Positions 50,404-57,725 of a stretch of DNA of 63,685 nucleotides are shown piece after piece. The translations under genes and the position numbers were made by a program. This DNA is from a virus: positions 1-63,685 of IMG/VR virus record IMGVR_UViG_3300047360_000121, one strand, 5' to 3'. The notes under the pieces were generated by a model. The model saw only the letters and a list, made by a program, of their open reading frames with translations, ran no database searches and was not told the DNA's origin. Numbering within the stretch: the stretch's first letter is position 1; each line of letters begins with the position of its first letter.

Positions 50404-50595
50404 TTAACGAGCCGTATAGACCGAGCAGCCCCGCCGACGCTCGATCTTCGGGTCGTCCACCTTGTCGGCGAAACCCATGTTCCGCAGTTTGGCCCCAACG
50501 ACGTGCGGAAGCAAGACCTCCGCGCCGCCAGCAGCGCGAAGGCTGTTCAGCGCGGTCTTTTGGGTGTGGGTCAGTTGGTCTTCGAGATTACCCAT
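50404..50595 (-). CDS. Small possible DNA-binding protein
   Basis: This 63-residue protein is basic and helical (LTHTQKTALNSLRAAGG), then AKLRNMGFADKVDDPKIERRRG. It could be a small winged-helix or HTH fragment. No family is recognised. It lies between the 50664 coiled-coil gene and the nuclease in the same transcript. Confidence 0.65.
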   Translation of the reverse strand: MGNLEDQLTHTQKTALNSLRAAGGAEVLLPHVVGAKLRNMGFADKVDDPKIERRRGCSVYTAR

Positions 50596-50663
50596 TGTTC
50601 ACTCTTTCGTTATGGGTTCAGTTGACCTCGGGGAAGGCTCCCCGAGGCTAGTTCAGAGATAGT

Positions 50664-51197
50664 TCAGACGACATCACCGTCATCGTCGCCATCGTCATCC
50701 GAGTCGGCCATGAACTCGGGGGTCCGGCCCTCCTCGAAGTCCTCGACGTAGCCGAGGGCTTCCGCCAGCTTGTCGCCGGGGATCGCGGTGAAGCGGGCGA
50801 CATCGTAGTGCTCGATGATCTTGCCGATGTTCGCCTTGCGCTCGGCGCGCTCGGCCTTGTCGCCGGTCTTCAGGTAGGTGGTGACGCGCTCGGCAGCCTC
50901 GGCCACGGAGATTTCGTCGCCGTCGCCTTCGCTCTCCTCGGCAGCGGCCTTCTCGGCAGCAGCCTTGTCGGCGGCGGCTTTCTCCTTCGCGGCCTTGGCC
51001 TTAGCAGCCTTCTCGGCCTTGGCGGCTTTCTCGGCGTCGGCGTCCGAGGTGTCGGCGGCGGCAGCCTTGGTCGAGGTGGTCTTCGCGGACGCCGCGCCAG
51101 CGGCCATCTTGTCGATCGCGGCGGTGTGTGCCTCGGTGGCCTCGGCATTGCGCAGGAGGGCGGCGGTCAGGTCAGCGATCATCTTGTCCATGGACAT
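50664..51197 (-). CDS. Ala/Lys-rich helical protein with acidic tail, first gene of the minus block
   Basis: This 177-residue protein has an N-terminal short domain (MIADLTAALLRNAEATEAH), a 60-residue Ala/Lys/Glu low-complexity helix, and then a small globular part (AERVTTYLKTGDKAERAERKANIGKIIEHYDV). The low-complexity part resembles linkers of histone H1-like proteins. It ends DDDGDDDGDVV, a full shared tail. ATG 51197 follows GAAAGGACC. As first gene behind the divergent promoter region it should be made early. Confidence 0.75.
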   Translation of the reverse strand: MSMDKMIADLTAALLRNAEATEAHTAAIDKMAAGAASAKTTSTKAAAADTSDADAEKAAKAEKAAKAKAAKEKAAADKAAAEKAAAEESEGDGDEISVAEAAERVTTYLKTGDKAERAERKANIGKIIEHYDVARFTAIPGDKLAEALGYVEDFEEGRTPEFMADSDDDGDDDGDVV

Positions 51198-51259
51198 GAT
51201 AGGTCCTTTCAGAATCGTTCGTTGCGGTAGGCGTTCTATGTGCCATGACGACGACGGGG

Positions 51260-51288
51260 TTGTCAACGTCTGGTTGGCTACATATAAA
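51260..51288 (+). promoter_or_regulatory. Consensus-like promoter for the 51322 gene
   Basis: TTGTCA (51260-51265), exactly 17 bases, then TATAAA (51283-51288). It is the best sigma-70-like promoter in the window and lies between divergent genes. The spacer contains GGTTGGC, the reverse complement of the GCCAACC found in the spacers of the other three promoters, so one regulator may read all four. Confidence 0.78.
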
Positions 51289-51321
51289 GGTCTGGCGACA
51301 CATGCAAGAGGGAAACTGAAA

Positions 51322-51597
51322 ATGCCGATCTATGCCACCCCTGAAGACGCGCAGGACGACCTGTCCAAGCTGCTTCTGAAGACGGTTCCTGAAAACAAGC
51401 ACGGGAGGAAGACGATCACCCGCCTTGCGGAACTCTATCCGCTCAAGCGATACTCGATCCAGAAGTGGATCGCCCAGCAGCGCGTTCCCGCGTCTAGGGT
51501 TGACCGACTGGTAGCGATCGGGCGAATTGGAGTCCCCGAGGGCGAACCGGGCCGCGTGAGCCGGAAGGACTTCGAGCCGTTCGTTTACAACTACTGA
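51322..51597 (+). CDS. Small HTH-like DNA-binding protein, candidate regulator
   Basis: This 91-residue protein starts at ATG 51322 behind AGAGGGAAACTGAAA. It has TITRLAELYPLKRYSIQKWIAQQRVPASRVDRLVAIGRI, a helix-turn-helix pattern like Cro/XRE or YdaS regulators (second helix YSIQKWI). It sits at the divergent 51.2 kb promoter region, just upstream of the replication helicase. It is a plausible transcription switch. Fold by pattern only. Confidence 0.72.
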   Translation: MPIYATPEDAQDDLSKLLLKTVPENKHGRKTITRLAELYPLKRYSIQKWIAQQRVPASRVDRLVAIGRIGVPEGEPGRVSRKDFEPFVYNY

Positions 51598-51665
51598 ACT
51601 GACTCGCTACGGTGGCAACCGCTGCGGTCATAGCAGCCGCCGCAACCATCCTGACTGGAATCTAC

Positions 51666-54395
51666 ATGAAGACGAGCAGAATCAACGGCGCGAAGATGGT
51701 CCGTTTCTCCCAAGGAGACGGATCGAACTTCGGCAAAGTGCGCGACAAGACTGAAACGCTGGACGACTTCTATTCGCTGTTCCACGACGCGATGAACACC
51801 GGAGAGACGTTCCGGCAGTTCAACAAGATGTCGGACCTTCAGCAGCGTGACAAGAAGGCAATGCGCGGATTCTGGTTCCGCGCCCACACGGGGGGCAAGC
51901 GGCGGAACCGATCATCGGCGCTGCCGTCCGACTTCATCACCCTCGATTTCGACTATGTGACGGTCGAGTTCTTCAAGGCCGTATATAAGAACACCCTCGG
52001 CATCCCCTTCGAGTACGCCGTCCACACCTCGCGGCGGCACACACCGGACGACCCGCGCTTCCGGGTCATCATCCCGGTCAGCGTCGGCGTGGATAACGAC
52101 GCCTACCCGGCGGTGAGCCGCATCTTGGCCTCGCAGTTCGACCCGACCATGAAGCTGCCTGACCCGGTGTCCTTCCGGTCGGCGCAGATGATGTTCCTGC
52201 CGACGCGGTGCTCGGACGGCAAATACCATTTCGTCGTCCACGAGGGTGAACTCGCCGATCCGAACGAGGTGCTGGACACCTTCGAGATGACGGTCGGCGA
52301 CTGGCGCGACATCACGCTCCTGCCGAAAGCGCCCGACGAGAAGCTGCGCCAGACCGCCGAGAAGGCCGAAGACCCGACCGAGAAGGTCGGCCCGGTCGGC
52401 AACTTCTGCCGCGCCTACAGCGTCGAGGACGCGATCGACAAGTTCCTGCCCGATGTCTATGCCCCGGTGGACCTGCCGAGCGCCAAGCCGCGCTACTCGT
52501 ACCTCGGGGGCACCACGGTCAACGGGGCCGAGGTGCAGGACGACGGCCTGTTCCTCTATTCCCACCACGGGTCCGACCCGTGCTCGGACATGCTCGTCAA
52601 CGCCTTCGATCTCGTGCGCATCCACAAGTTCGCCGACGAGGACAAGGGCTTCGACGCCGAGGGCAAGAAGGCGAACGAATACCCCTCCTACAAGGCCATG
52701 GTCGAGTTCATCAAGGACGACGACGCCTATCGCAAACAGGTTGTCGCGTCGAACTACGACACGAACGAGATGTTCGATGACCTGTGGGATGAGGATGAGA
52801 TCGAGATCGAGGACGACGAGATCGACTCCATGGTGGGAACGGTGCCTGAACCCGTCGATCGCGACGAGGACGATGAGGACGACGAGGACGACCCGAGCGA
52901 ACTGGTGGGCGACGTGCCGGCGAAAGAGTTGGGCCGGGCGATCCTGAAGCCGCTCAAGCCGAAGAAGCGGCCCAAGCCCGAGGAGGGCTGGGTGGCGACG
53001 CTGGAAGCCGACCGGGCGGGCAAGGTGATCCCCAATATCGCCAACATCACGCGCATTCTGACCTGCGACCCGCGCTTCCGCGACAGCATCGCGTTCAACG
53101 AGTTCCACGCCCGCGCCGTCTGCCGCGTCCCGTTGCGCACGAAGCTGGACTGGATCACGCCGCCGCCGATCGCCGACAAGGAGAACGGCGACCCGTGGCA
53201 GGATTACCACGAGAACAACGTGCGCGTGGTGCTCGAAAGCGAGGCCGGGACCGGCAAGAAGGGCTGGGGCATGAAGGTGTCCGACCGCGACCTCACCGGG
53301 GCCGTGGACCTCGCCGCGCGCATGAACAGCTTCCACCCGGTCAGGGACCGGCTTGAGTCCTTCGATTGGGACAAGAACACCCGGCTCGATCGGCTCTTTA
53401 TCGACTACCTCGGCTGCCCCGACACGCCCTACTACCGTGAGGCCGCGCGCAAGTTCCTGATCGCCGCCGTGGCGCGGGTCTATGAGCCGGGGCACAAGTT
53501 CGACTACGTGCCGACGCTGTGGGGCGCGCAGGGCAAGCGCAAGTCCACCTTCATCAACGTGCTCGCGCTCGGCTGGGCCGGGGAACTGAAGGCCAACTTC
53601 TCGGACGAAAAGGCCATGGTGGAGCAGATGATGGGCTGCCTCATCATGGAACTGCCGGAACTCTCCGCTGTGGGCCGCTCGGCGGTCGAGGACATGAAAG
53701 CCTTCATCTCGGGCACCGAGACGAACGTGCGCCTCGCCTACCGGCGCAACGCTCAGGTCTTCAAGCGCCAGTGCGTCTTCATGGGGTCCACGAACAACAA
53801 GGACTTCCTGCGGGACCAGACCGGCAACCGGCGCTTTTGGCCGATCGAGGTCGTCGTGGACAGCATTGAAACCGACCGGCTCGCGCGAGCCATGCCGCAG
53901 ATTTGGGCCGAGGCCGTGGCCGCATACCGGGCCATGCGCGCCGTCCAGCCGCACGGGATGCTCCCGCTGCACCTTACGTCGTTTGAGGCCCAGCAGGAGG
54001 CCGAGGAACTGCAAGCCGGTAGCCTGCGCGAGAACGACGCCGACATGGTGGCCGCGATCCTCGCCGATAAACTGAACTCGAAGGTCCGCGTCGGCGACGA
54101 CTTTGACGAGGCCCAAGGCGGCGCGACCTACGAGTGGCCGAAGCGTGTCTTCGCCCACAAGATCGCGACCGAATGGCTCGACGGCGTGAAGGTCACGGGG
54201 CAGATGTCGCAGGTCGTCGCGGAAGCCCTCAACAAGCTGGGCTGGGTCAAGTCGGGGGCGCGCGAGCGGGTCACTATCAACGGTGAGCGGACGAAGAACC
54301 CGGTGCGCTCCTACGTTCCGGGGCCGGACCAAATCGCAGTTTGGGAACAACTGGACGAGGCGGAAAAGAGCAACGTGGTCGAGTTCAGGAAGTAG
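51666..54395 (+). CDS. Primase/VapE-type replicative helicase with unusual Walker A
   Basis: This is about 909 residues from ATG 51666; a GTG at 51612 would add 18 hydrophobic residues and is less likely. The N-terminal 200 residues look like a primase-type domain (YAVHTSRRHTPDDPRFRVII). A long acidic stretch follows (about 375-415). The C-terminal half is a virulence-associated E-type SF3-like helicase: Walker A region GAQGKRKST (about residue 619), Walker B CLIMELPELSA, sensor FMGSTN, arginine finger DQTGNRRFW. It probably starts and drives phage replication. The usual Gly before Lys in Walker A is Arg. A strong terminator follows. Confidence 0.88.
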   Translation: MKTSRINGAKMVRFSQGDGSNFGKVRDKTETLDDFYSLFHDAMNTGETFRQFNKMSDLQQRDKKAMRGFWFRAHTGGKRRNRSSALPSDFITLDFDYVTVEFFKAVYKNTLGIPFEYAVHTSRRHTPDDPRFRVIIPVSVGVDNDAYPAVSRILASQFDPTMKLPDPVSFRSAQMMFLPTRCSDGKYHFVVHEGELADPNEVLDTFEMTVGDWRDITLLPKAPDEKLRQTAEKAEDPTEKVGPVGNFCRAYSVEDAIDKFLPDVYAPVDLPSAKPRYSYLGGTTVNGAEVQDDGLFLYSHHGSDPCSDMLVNAFDLVRIHKFADEDKGFDAEGKKANEYPSYKAMVEFIKDDDAYRKQVVASNYDTNEMFDDLWDEDEIEIEDDEIDSMVGTVPEPVDRDEDDEDDEDDPSELVGDVPAKELGRAILKPLKPKKRPKPEEGWVATLEADRAGKVIPNIANITRILTCDPRFRDSIAFNEFHARAVCRVPLRTKLDWITPPPIADKENGDPWQDYHENNVRVVLESEAGTGKKGWGMKVSDRDLTGAVDLAARMNSFHPVRDRLESFDWDKNTRLDRLFIDYLGCPDTPYYREAARKFLIAAVARVYEPGHKFDYVPTLWGAQGKRKSTFINVLALGWAGELKANFSDEKAMVEQMMGCLIMELPELSAVGRSAVEDMKAFISGTETNVRLAYRRNAQVFKRQCVFMGSTNNKDFLRDQTGNRRFWPIEVVVDSIETDRLARAMPQIWAEAVAAYRAMRAVQPHGMLPLHLTSFEAQQEAEELQAGSLRENDADMVAAILADKLNSKVRVGDDFDEAQGGATYEWPKRVFAHKIATEWLDGVKVTGQMSQVVAEALNKLGWVKSGARERVTINGERTKNPVRSYVPGPDQIAVWEQLDEAEKSNVVEFRK

Positions 54396-54398
54396 AAC

Positions 54399-54817
54399 CC
54401 GGCACAGATCGAAGCGAGGAGCAACGGCGACCCGTGTGGGTCGCCGTTGTCGTTTTTGCCCCCTGAACTTTTCAGTTTGGTTCAGTCCGTGGTTCAGCGC
54501 GAGCATGACCGAAAATCTCGAAAAATGGCTCGAATCTGTGCCGGGGTGGCACAGACCCCGGCACACCCCGGCACAGCCTTATGAATAAGGGTTTTGAGGC
54601 CCTTTCGAGCCGGAAGCTGTGCCGGTGTGCCGGGCATTTCCAACTTAGCAAGCCGCGCACCGCTCCCGACGATAGTTCACCCGTTAAACTATCTATTTTC
54701 CCCTCCTCTTGTTTAAGTTCCATTACCCCGACACACCCGACACACCCGGCACAAAGGTAGCAGAAACAAGGGGTTAGGCTGTGCCGGGGTAAAACGACCC
54801 GGCACACCCCCGGCACA
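54399..54817. repeat. Iteron-like array of CCGGCACA (10 copies, both orientations)
   Basis: The 8-mer CCGGCACA occurs at 54399, 54558, 54568, 54746, 54799 and 54810, and its complement TGTGCCGG at 54537, 54618, 54626 and 54780. Several pairs are 8-11 bases apart. The array lies directly after the primase/helicase gene in a non-coding stretch, as replication iterons often do. The same stretch is also dense in CTGAA/TTCAG. Confidence 0.75.
54422..54457 (+). terminator. Strong rho-independent terminator
   Basis: CAACGGCGACCC (54422-54433), loop GTGT, GGGTCGCCGTTG (54438-54449): a 12-bp perfect stem followed by TCGTTTTT. It ends the 51.3-54.4 kb unit and insulates the repeat-rich region beyond. 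Confidence 0.9.
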
Positions 54818-55137
54818 GACTGAACTGCGCTCACTGAACTGTTTCAGTCGTTTGGGCCAAGCCCCCGCCGGATCGAGTTCAGGATTTCAGGAGGGGCCAG
54901 TTCAGGGGGTCGCCCCGCGCCCGCCGGATCGTCGCCGAGGCCGGAATATCGGCTTTCCCGAGATCACGATCGCCCACCACTGAACGACTAAACTGAAAAA
55001 ATATCCGATAAACGCTCAGAGTTTAGAAAAACTTCGGACATCCGCGCTCAGCGCCACCCCCCGGACGGTCCCACGACCCCCGGAGGACCCGAGCGACCAA
55101 ACTTCGTTCGGTCGTTTAGTAGTTTAGTATAGTGATG

Positions 55138-55230
55138 CACGCATATACATATATCCATATATCTTGGTATCCGAATGTATTGATACTTGCATATGCTAGT
55201 ATCCGCATATCTTGATACGTGGATATGTAA
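55138..55230. other. AT-rich phased ATAT segment (possible unwinding element)
   Basis: In a GC-rich genome this stretch is built from ATAT, TATCC and TTGATAC steps spaced about ten bases apart. It has repeated ATATCTTG (55159, 55207), GTATCCG (two copies), TTGATAC (two copies) and the palindrome GCATATGC. It resembles a DNA unwinding or bent-DNA element. No credible protein is encoded. Confidence 0.55.
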
Positions 55231-55452
55231 GACCTAGTGCCGCGATGCAGCGCCGATCTACGCCGCAGCGCGGCGGCTGACTGGTGGCACCTCATGCCCT
55301 GCCGCGTGTCGCCCTTCAGCCCGTCGCGCCGCGTTCCGTTGGATTCGCTAATGCTGCCGCACGGGCTTGCGCCGGGCCGGATTGCCCCATGCCGATCGGG
55401 CCGGACGCTTGCCGCCAGAACCGGGCACGGCAGCCCGTGCAAATATAAGCCG

Positions 55453-55481
55453 TTGTCTTGTGTTAAATTGCACCTTACCTA
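55453..55481 (+). promoter_or_regulatory. Possible promoter for the 55556 gene
   Basis: TTGTCT (55453-55458), 17 bases, TACCTA (55476-55481). It lies 75 bases before the only nearby plus-strand gene. The -10 box is weak, and there is no spacer motif like the other promoters. Confidence 0.35.
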
Positions 55482-55555
55482 GTAGAGCACGGGCCGCGCC
55501 TATGGGCGGGCCGCTTTCCGGGCCGCACGGCTCTACTGACACGAGGACTCAACCT

Positions 55556-55864
55556 ATGACCAAACCTGTTTCCATCCGGGGGACTCGCTACCCTTCCGCC
55601 ACGGCTGCCGCGCGCGCCCTTGGCGTCACGCCGCAGACCGTTTGCAATGCGCGCAAGATCGGCACGTTGGACAACGTAGGGCAGGGCAGGGAAGCCCTTG
55701 CCGCCCATACACGAGGAACGGGCCGCGCTAACAAGCCGGTGACGTTGGGTGGGGTAGAGCACGAGTCGCACAAGGCGGCAGCGGCAGCCCTTGGAGTCCA
55801 TCCTTCCGACATAGGGGGATACCTGCGGACGCTTGCCGCCCTAGGGCGCGCGGCAGGGAAGTAG
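55556..55864 (+). CDS. Two NUMOD-like DNA-binding repeats without a nuclease
   Basis: This 102-residue protein starts at ATG 55556 behind ACGAGGAC. It has two copies of one helix-turn-helix-type unit: YPSATAAARALGVTPQTVCN (residues 12-31) and EHESHKAAAAALGVHPSDIG. The units resemble the NUMOD repeats that follow GIY-YIG or HNH domains in homing endonucleases, but no nuclease domain is present. It may be a small DNA-binding protein or the remnant of a homing enzyme. It is followed by the duplicated palindrome. Confidence 0.7.
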   Translation: MTKPVSIRGTRYPSATAAARALGVTPQTVCNARKIGTLDNVGQGREALAAHTRGTGRANKPVTLGGVEHESHKAAAAALGVHPSDIGGYLRTLAALGRAAGK

Positions 55865-55876
55865 GGGCCTCTATCC

Positions 55877-55986
55877 CCCCGGACATGCGAAGGGCCGCCC
55901 TAGGGCGGCCCTCTATCGTTCTGGCGGGGTAGCAGGCCCCGGACATGCGAAGGGCCGCCCTAGGGCGGCCCTCTATCGTTCTGGCG
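55877..55986. repeat. Tandem 60-bp duplication with 22-bp palindromes
   Basis: The 50-base block 55877-55926 recurs at 55937-55986, exactly 60 bases on. Each copy contains AGGGCCGCCCTAGGGCGGCC(CT), a perfect 22-bp palindrome, flanked by the same sequence on both sides. It separates the plus-strand NUMOD-like gene from the convergent minus-strand cassette, so it probably acts as a doubled bidirectional terminator, although T runs are lacking. Confidence 0.85.
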
Positions 55987-56181
55987 CTAAAGCCTGTCGT
56001 CTGGTCCGGGCCGCGCCCAAGTCACGAGGATATAGAAGGCCCCGCCGATCAATAACCAATGTGCGCCGCGCCATGCCGCCACGAGGCCGCAGGCGGCAAG
56101 CCCTAGGCGCGCGGCCCACGTTAGCAGGTGAAATAGCGCGACATGCCGCGCCATGCGCTTTTGACGGTCTAGGGCGTTCAC
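55987..56181 (-). CDS. Small membrane protein
   Basis: This 64-residue protein has two hydrophobic helices (VALFHLLTWAARLGLAACGLVAA and WLLIGGAFYILVTWA) and a basic N-terminus. The GTG start at 56181 overlaps the upstream stop as GTGA, so it is coupled. It is the last gene of the minus-strand cassette, ending next to the duplicated palindrome. Function unknown; it could act at the membrane in exclusion or lysis control. Confidence 0.65.
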   Translation of the reverse strand: MNALDRQKRMARHVALFHLLTWAARLGLAACGLVAAWRGAHWLLIGGAFYILVTWARPGPDDRL

Positions 56182-56441
56182 GACAGGACTCCATTCACAA
56201 TGCGGGAAAGCGCGGCGTCTAGGGATAGGGCATAGGCCAGCCCTTCGCACGGTTCGCCCATATCGCGAAAGTTTGCGCGCGTCTGGCGGATTGCCCTTTC
56301 AGTAGCGTTGAACCGGCCCGATACGGGAAAGAGCGCGGATTCATCTTGGGCGCGAAAGGCCCGATTTATTGCGACCGTATTAGTGCGGCCCTGAAACGGT
56401 TCGGCCCGATCGGCGATTTGTTCAGCCGTGAGTCGTTCCAT
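56178..56441 (-). CDS. Unknown small protein
   Basis: This 87-residue soluble, helical protein (LTAEQIADRAEPFQG, AINRAFRAQDESALF, ERAIRQTRANFRDMG) has no family I recognise. It shares one base with the 56441 gene and overlaps the next gene by GTGA. Part of the small-gene cassette with lower GC. Confidence 0.68.
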   Translation of the reverse strand: MERLTAEQIADRAEPFQGRTNTVAINRAFRAQDESALFPVSGRFNATERAIRQTRANFRDMGEPCEGLAYALSLDAALSRIVNGVLS

Positions 56442-57076
56442 TATTCTTCCCCCGCCATTTCGTCTGCCAATTCGTGCGCCGTTTCTTCAATGTAATCCCC
56501 CGCATTGGATTCAATCCCCCATAGGGACTCGGACTTGCCGCAGCATTGGCAATCCCCCGCGCGGCGCACAATGACTCCGATATACTGCCATTGGTCGGCG
56601 CACCACTGGCGCAGGTTTTCATAGTCCGCACGGGCTGCCGCTGCCGCGTACTGGCGCGGTGTCATGGTCGCCCTATAGGCCGCATAGACCGCCGAGATTG
56701 CCCGGTTCACGTCGTCGGGGTCCGTCGCCTTGTACGGGCCGGATTCAGCCGTGCCGCCGCGCTTTTCATAGGGGGCCTTCCCGTCGTCGTCCGTTGTGAC
56801 CTTCAACGGCGCGGGAAGCGTTCCCCAGCCGTCACGCCGGGCAATGCGGCAGGCTTCCGCATAATCGTAAAAGCGTTTCCGCCCATTCCGTCCGTCGTCA
56901 TTTAGGATCAACTCACCGGGCAACTTGTCACGGCTTTCCCATTCCGTCACCGGCCCGTGTCCGTCTGTTTCCTCCCATGGTGCGCCGTGGTCATAGTCCG
57001 GTTTGATAGTCGCGACGAAGGACTCGCCATTGTGAACAAAATCAAAAGTTTCACCGGGGAAATATTCTTTAGCCAT
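56441..57076 (-). CDS. Unknown cassette protein, 211 residues
   Basis: The largest of the cassette genes apart from 58563. It begins with a beta-like part (FDFVHNGESFVATIKPDYDHG), has RNGRKRFYDYAEACRIARRDGWG and a helical middle (AISAVYAAYRATMTPRQYAAAAARADYE). Near the end is a CQCCG cysteine cluster, likely metal binding. No family name. Its start codon and ribosome-binding site (GAGAAAGGC) lie inside the 83-base repeat that also precedes the 57726 gene. Confidence 0.72.
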   Translation of the reverse strand: MAKEYFPGETFDFVHNGESFVATIKPDYDHGAPWEETDGHGPVTEWESRDKLPGELILNDDGRNGRKRFYDYAEACRIARRDGWGTLPAPLKVTTDDDGKAPYEKRGGTAESGPYKATDPDDVNRAISAVYAAYRATMTPRQYAAAAARADYENLRQWCADQWQYIGVIVRRAGDCQCCGKSESLWGIESNAGDYIEETAHELADEMAGEE

Positions 57077-57155
57077 TGGTTTAGCCTTTCTCTTTTCATG
57101 CGGGATTGCATGGGAATGGCGCGACGGCTTGCGCCGCGCCGAACCGATTCAATCC
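57073..57155 (-). repeat. 83-base repeated leader, copy A
   Basis: Matches 58166-58247 with one substitution and one single-base gap. On the minus strand it runs from the stop codon of the upstream gene through a hairpin with a GCAA tetraloop (CGGC/GCCG stem) to the ribosome-binding site and start codon of the 56441 gene. A shared RNA control element is likely. Confidence 0.85.
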
Positions 57156-57418
57156 TCTATCGTGGAAACGATTGCCTCCCATGCGCCGGGCTTTCCGATA
57201 TAGGCGGTTCCCGCGTTCCCATAATTGGCGCAGTAAACGCGCCGCCATTTGTCATGTAGTTTGACCATATAGGGCAAAGGCATTGCGCTGCCGTATCCCG
57301 TCACGGTCTGCCCTTTACGCGGGGCCGGTTGGAACCGGGCTTCCGTCTCGATTGTCTCGAAAGGCCCGCCGGGCTTTCCAAGGGCTGCACCGCCGAATTG
57401 AAGATACGCTTTAGCCAT
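57149..57418 (-). CDS. Unknown small cassette protein
   Basis: This 89-residue protein looks like a small beta-barrel (AYLQFGGAALGKPGGPF, MPLPYMVKLHDKWRRVY). No family is recognised. It starts one base after the stop of the 57420 gene and its stop codon lies in repeat copy A. Lower GC and relaxed codon use match the cassette. Confidence 0.65.
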   Translation of the reverse strand: MAKAYLQFGGAALGKPGGPFETIETEARFQPAPRKGQTVTGYGSAMPLPYMVKLHDKWRRVYCANYGNAGTAYIGKPGAWEAIVSTIED

Positions 57419-57419
57419 T

Positions 57420-57710
57420 TTAGGACTCCTCGTGGTATGTGATGAAAAGAACGGTCGCCATTCCGTATGGGCGAAACTCTACCATATCGCCAAAGTCATG
57501 CCGCGTTCCCCTAACGCCAGTTAGGCCCATCTCTGCCTTAGCCTTTTTCATCAACTCGCGCATGTATGTTTTATTCGCTGCCGTGTAATTGCTGCCGCCG
57601 TCATAACCAAAATGAGTCAATTCGGGCATTGCGATAACGGCGCGTTTCACCCAGCTATAATTGGCCTCACCCGCGAAAGTGTCAGTGTATTCTACGTCGT
57701 GCTTGTGCAT
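57420..57710 (-). CDS. Unknown small cassette protein
   Basis: This 96-residue protein contains SWVKRAVIAMPELTHFGYDG, a helix (TYMRELMKKAKAEMGL) and strands at the end (GMATVLFITYHEES). No family is recognised. It starts at ATG 57710 behind GGAAAGGGC, a variant of the same ribosome-binding site used elsewhere in the cassette. Confidence 0.65.
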   Translation of the reverse strand: MHKHDVEYTDTFAGEANYSWVKRAVIAMPELTHFGYDGGSNYTAANKTYMRELMKKAKAEMGLTGVRGTRHDFGDMVEFRPYGMATVLFITYHEES

Positions 57711-57725
57711 TGGTTCGCCCTTTCC

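Larger units (their letters stand above)
54450..55555. other. Long non-coding region, candidate origin
   Basis: About 1.1 kb without a convincing gene. It holds the CCGGCACA array (to 54817), many CTGAA/TTCAG motifs, an AT-rich patch near 54990-55040, a strongly AT-rich 90-base segment (55138-55230), and a possible promoter (55453). The open frames that cross it have poor starts and atypical protein composition. In such a compact genome this is probably a replication origin or regulatory region. Confidence 0.65.

Noticed and set aside
51198-51250. Minus-strand TTGACA (near 51262) as promoter for the replication block
   Set aside because: The -35 is perfect, but no acceptable -10 lies 16-18 bases away (the best candidate is CACATA at 19). 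A promoter for this block must be nearby, but I cannot place it.
55116-55442. Minus-strand gene encoding a Tyr/Ile-rich peptide
   Set aside because: It is a translation of the AT-rich phased DNA; no ribosome-binding site and atypical composition.
55877-55986. CRISPR array
   Set aside because: Only two repeat copies with a ten-base gap and no spacers; a tandem duplication.
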